Translations under genes and position numbers: made by a program
Shown: positions 5,736 through 5,811 of the stretch, in pieces
Layout: every line of letters starts with the position of its first letter
Position numbering within the stretch: the first letter of the stretch is position 1
NCBI GenBank assembly: GCA_029862725.1
Contig: JAOTWT010000221.1
Span: 1 to 5,811, forward strand
Origin: Acidobacteriota bacterium
GTDB lineage: Bacteria > Acidobacteriota > Blastocatellia > Pyrinomonadales > Pyrinomonadaceae
DNA length: 5,811 nt
Reading direction: 5' to 3'
The notes under the pieces: model-generated
Told to the model about the DNA's origin: nothing
The model's input: the letters and a program-made list of their open reading frames with translations, nothing else
Databases searched by the model: none

Positions 5736-5811
5736 CGCTTGTCCCTCGACCCTCAACCGTTGTCCCTCGACCCTCGACCCTTGTCCCTCGTTCCTTGTCG
5801 CTCGACCCTCG
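5736..5811 (+). repeat. Second heptamer array, CCCTCGA / CCCTTGT type, running off the right edge
   Basis: From 5736 the sequence divides without gaps into 7-base units: CGCTTGT, CCCTCGA, CCCTCAA, CCGTTGT, CCCTCGA, CCCTCGA, CCCTTGT, CCCTCGT, TCCTTGT, CGCTCGA and an incomplete CCCTCG at the edge. Part of it shows a three-unit (21-base) order of one TTGT unit followed by two CCCTCGA-like units. It is less uniform than the first array, from which it is separated by 13 non-repetitive bases (5723-5735). No gene is recognisable here. Confidence 0.88.

Noticed and set aside
5558..5811. The frame after the TGA of the large gene stays open through both repeat arrays to the window edge, encoding repeated GFRIQDS-like heptapeptides and then VPRPST-like ones; an ATG at 5723 could also start an ORF.
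   Set aside because: Neither heptamer contains a stop in any plus-strand frame, so openness is a by-product of composition. There is no suitable ribosome site and no sign of a recoding element at the TGA.
5566..5811. The repeat region as a CRISPR array.
   Set aside because: The units are 7 bases, directly adjacent and without spacers, which does not fit a CRISPR architecture.

Overview
The window looks like ordinary bacterial chromosome with about 50% GC. Shine-Dalgarno sites are clear on some genes (the BON lipoprotein, the STAS protein) and absent or weak on others (aroA, the RsbW-like gene, the large 3803 gene). The mix of a class II EPSP synthase, BON and BON/LysM-type proteins, an RsbW/STAS pair, a large exported TPR-like protein and heptamer repeats recalls Acidobacteriota, perhaps Blastocatellia/Pyrinomonadales. 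That placement is an impression from memory and not a measured assignment.

Left half, minus strand (1-2627). In transcription order this holds aroA (class II-type EPSP synthase) and aroK (shikimate kinase), which overlap by one base (TGATG) and form a shikimate-pathway pair. After a gap of about 110 bp with its own candidate promoter comes a second unit: a lipoprotein with two BON domains, then, 15 bp later, the start of a small BON-like protein that leaves the window on the left and probably ends in a LysM domain.

Right half, plus strand (2814-5557). A 186 bp divergent intergenic region separates aroA from an RsbW-type anti-sigma factor/serine kinase gene. It is followed by a STAS-domain anti-sigma factor antagonist with the conserved phosphorylatable serine. 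The pair reads as a minimal partner-switching module with no sigma factor or PP2C phosphatase beside it. A strong rho-independent terminator closes the module. Next is a 584-residue secreted protein with a C-terminal TPR-like region; its middle part resembles a HExxH metalloprotease fold in which the zinc ligands are replaced.

Right end (5558-5811). This stretch has no recognisable gene and consists almost wholly of two adjacent tandem arrays. The first has 21 perfect-length copies of GGATTC(A/G). The second, still running at the window edge, is built from variants of CCCTCGA/CCCTTGT. The units are unrelated but both periods are exactly 7 bp. These arrays, the apparently inactivated peptidase-like protein and the orphan partner-switch pair are the items most worth a second look. 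I see no phage, IS element, CRISPR array, tRNA or rRNA, and no convincing undescribed multi-gene system.
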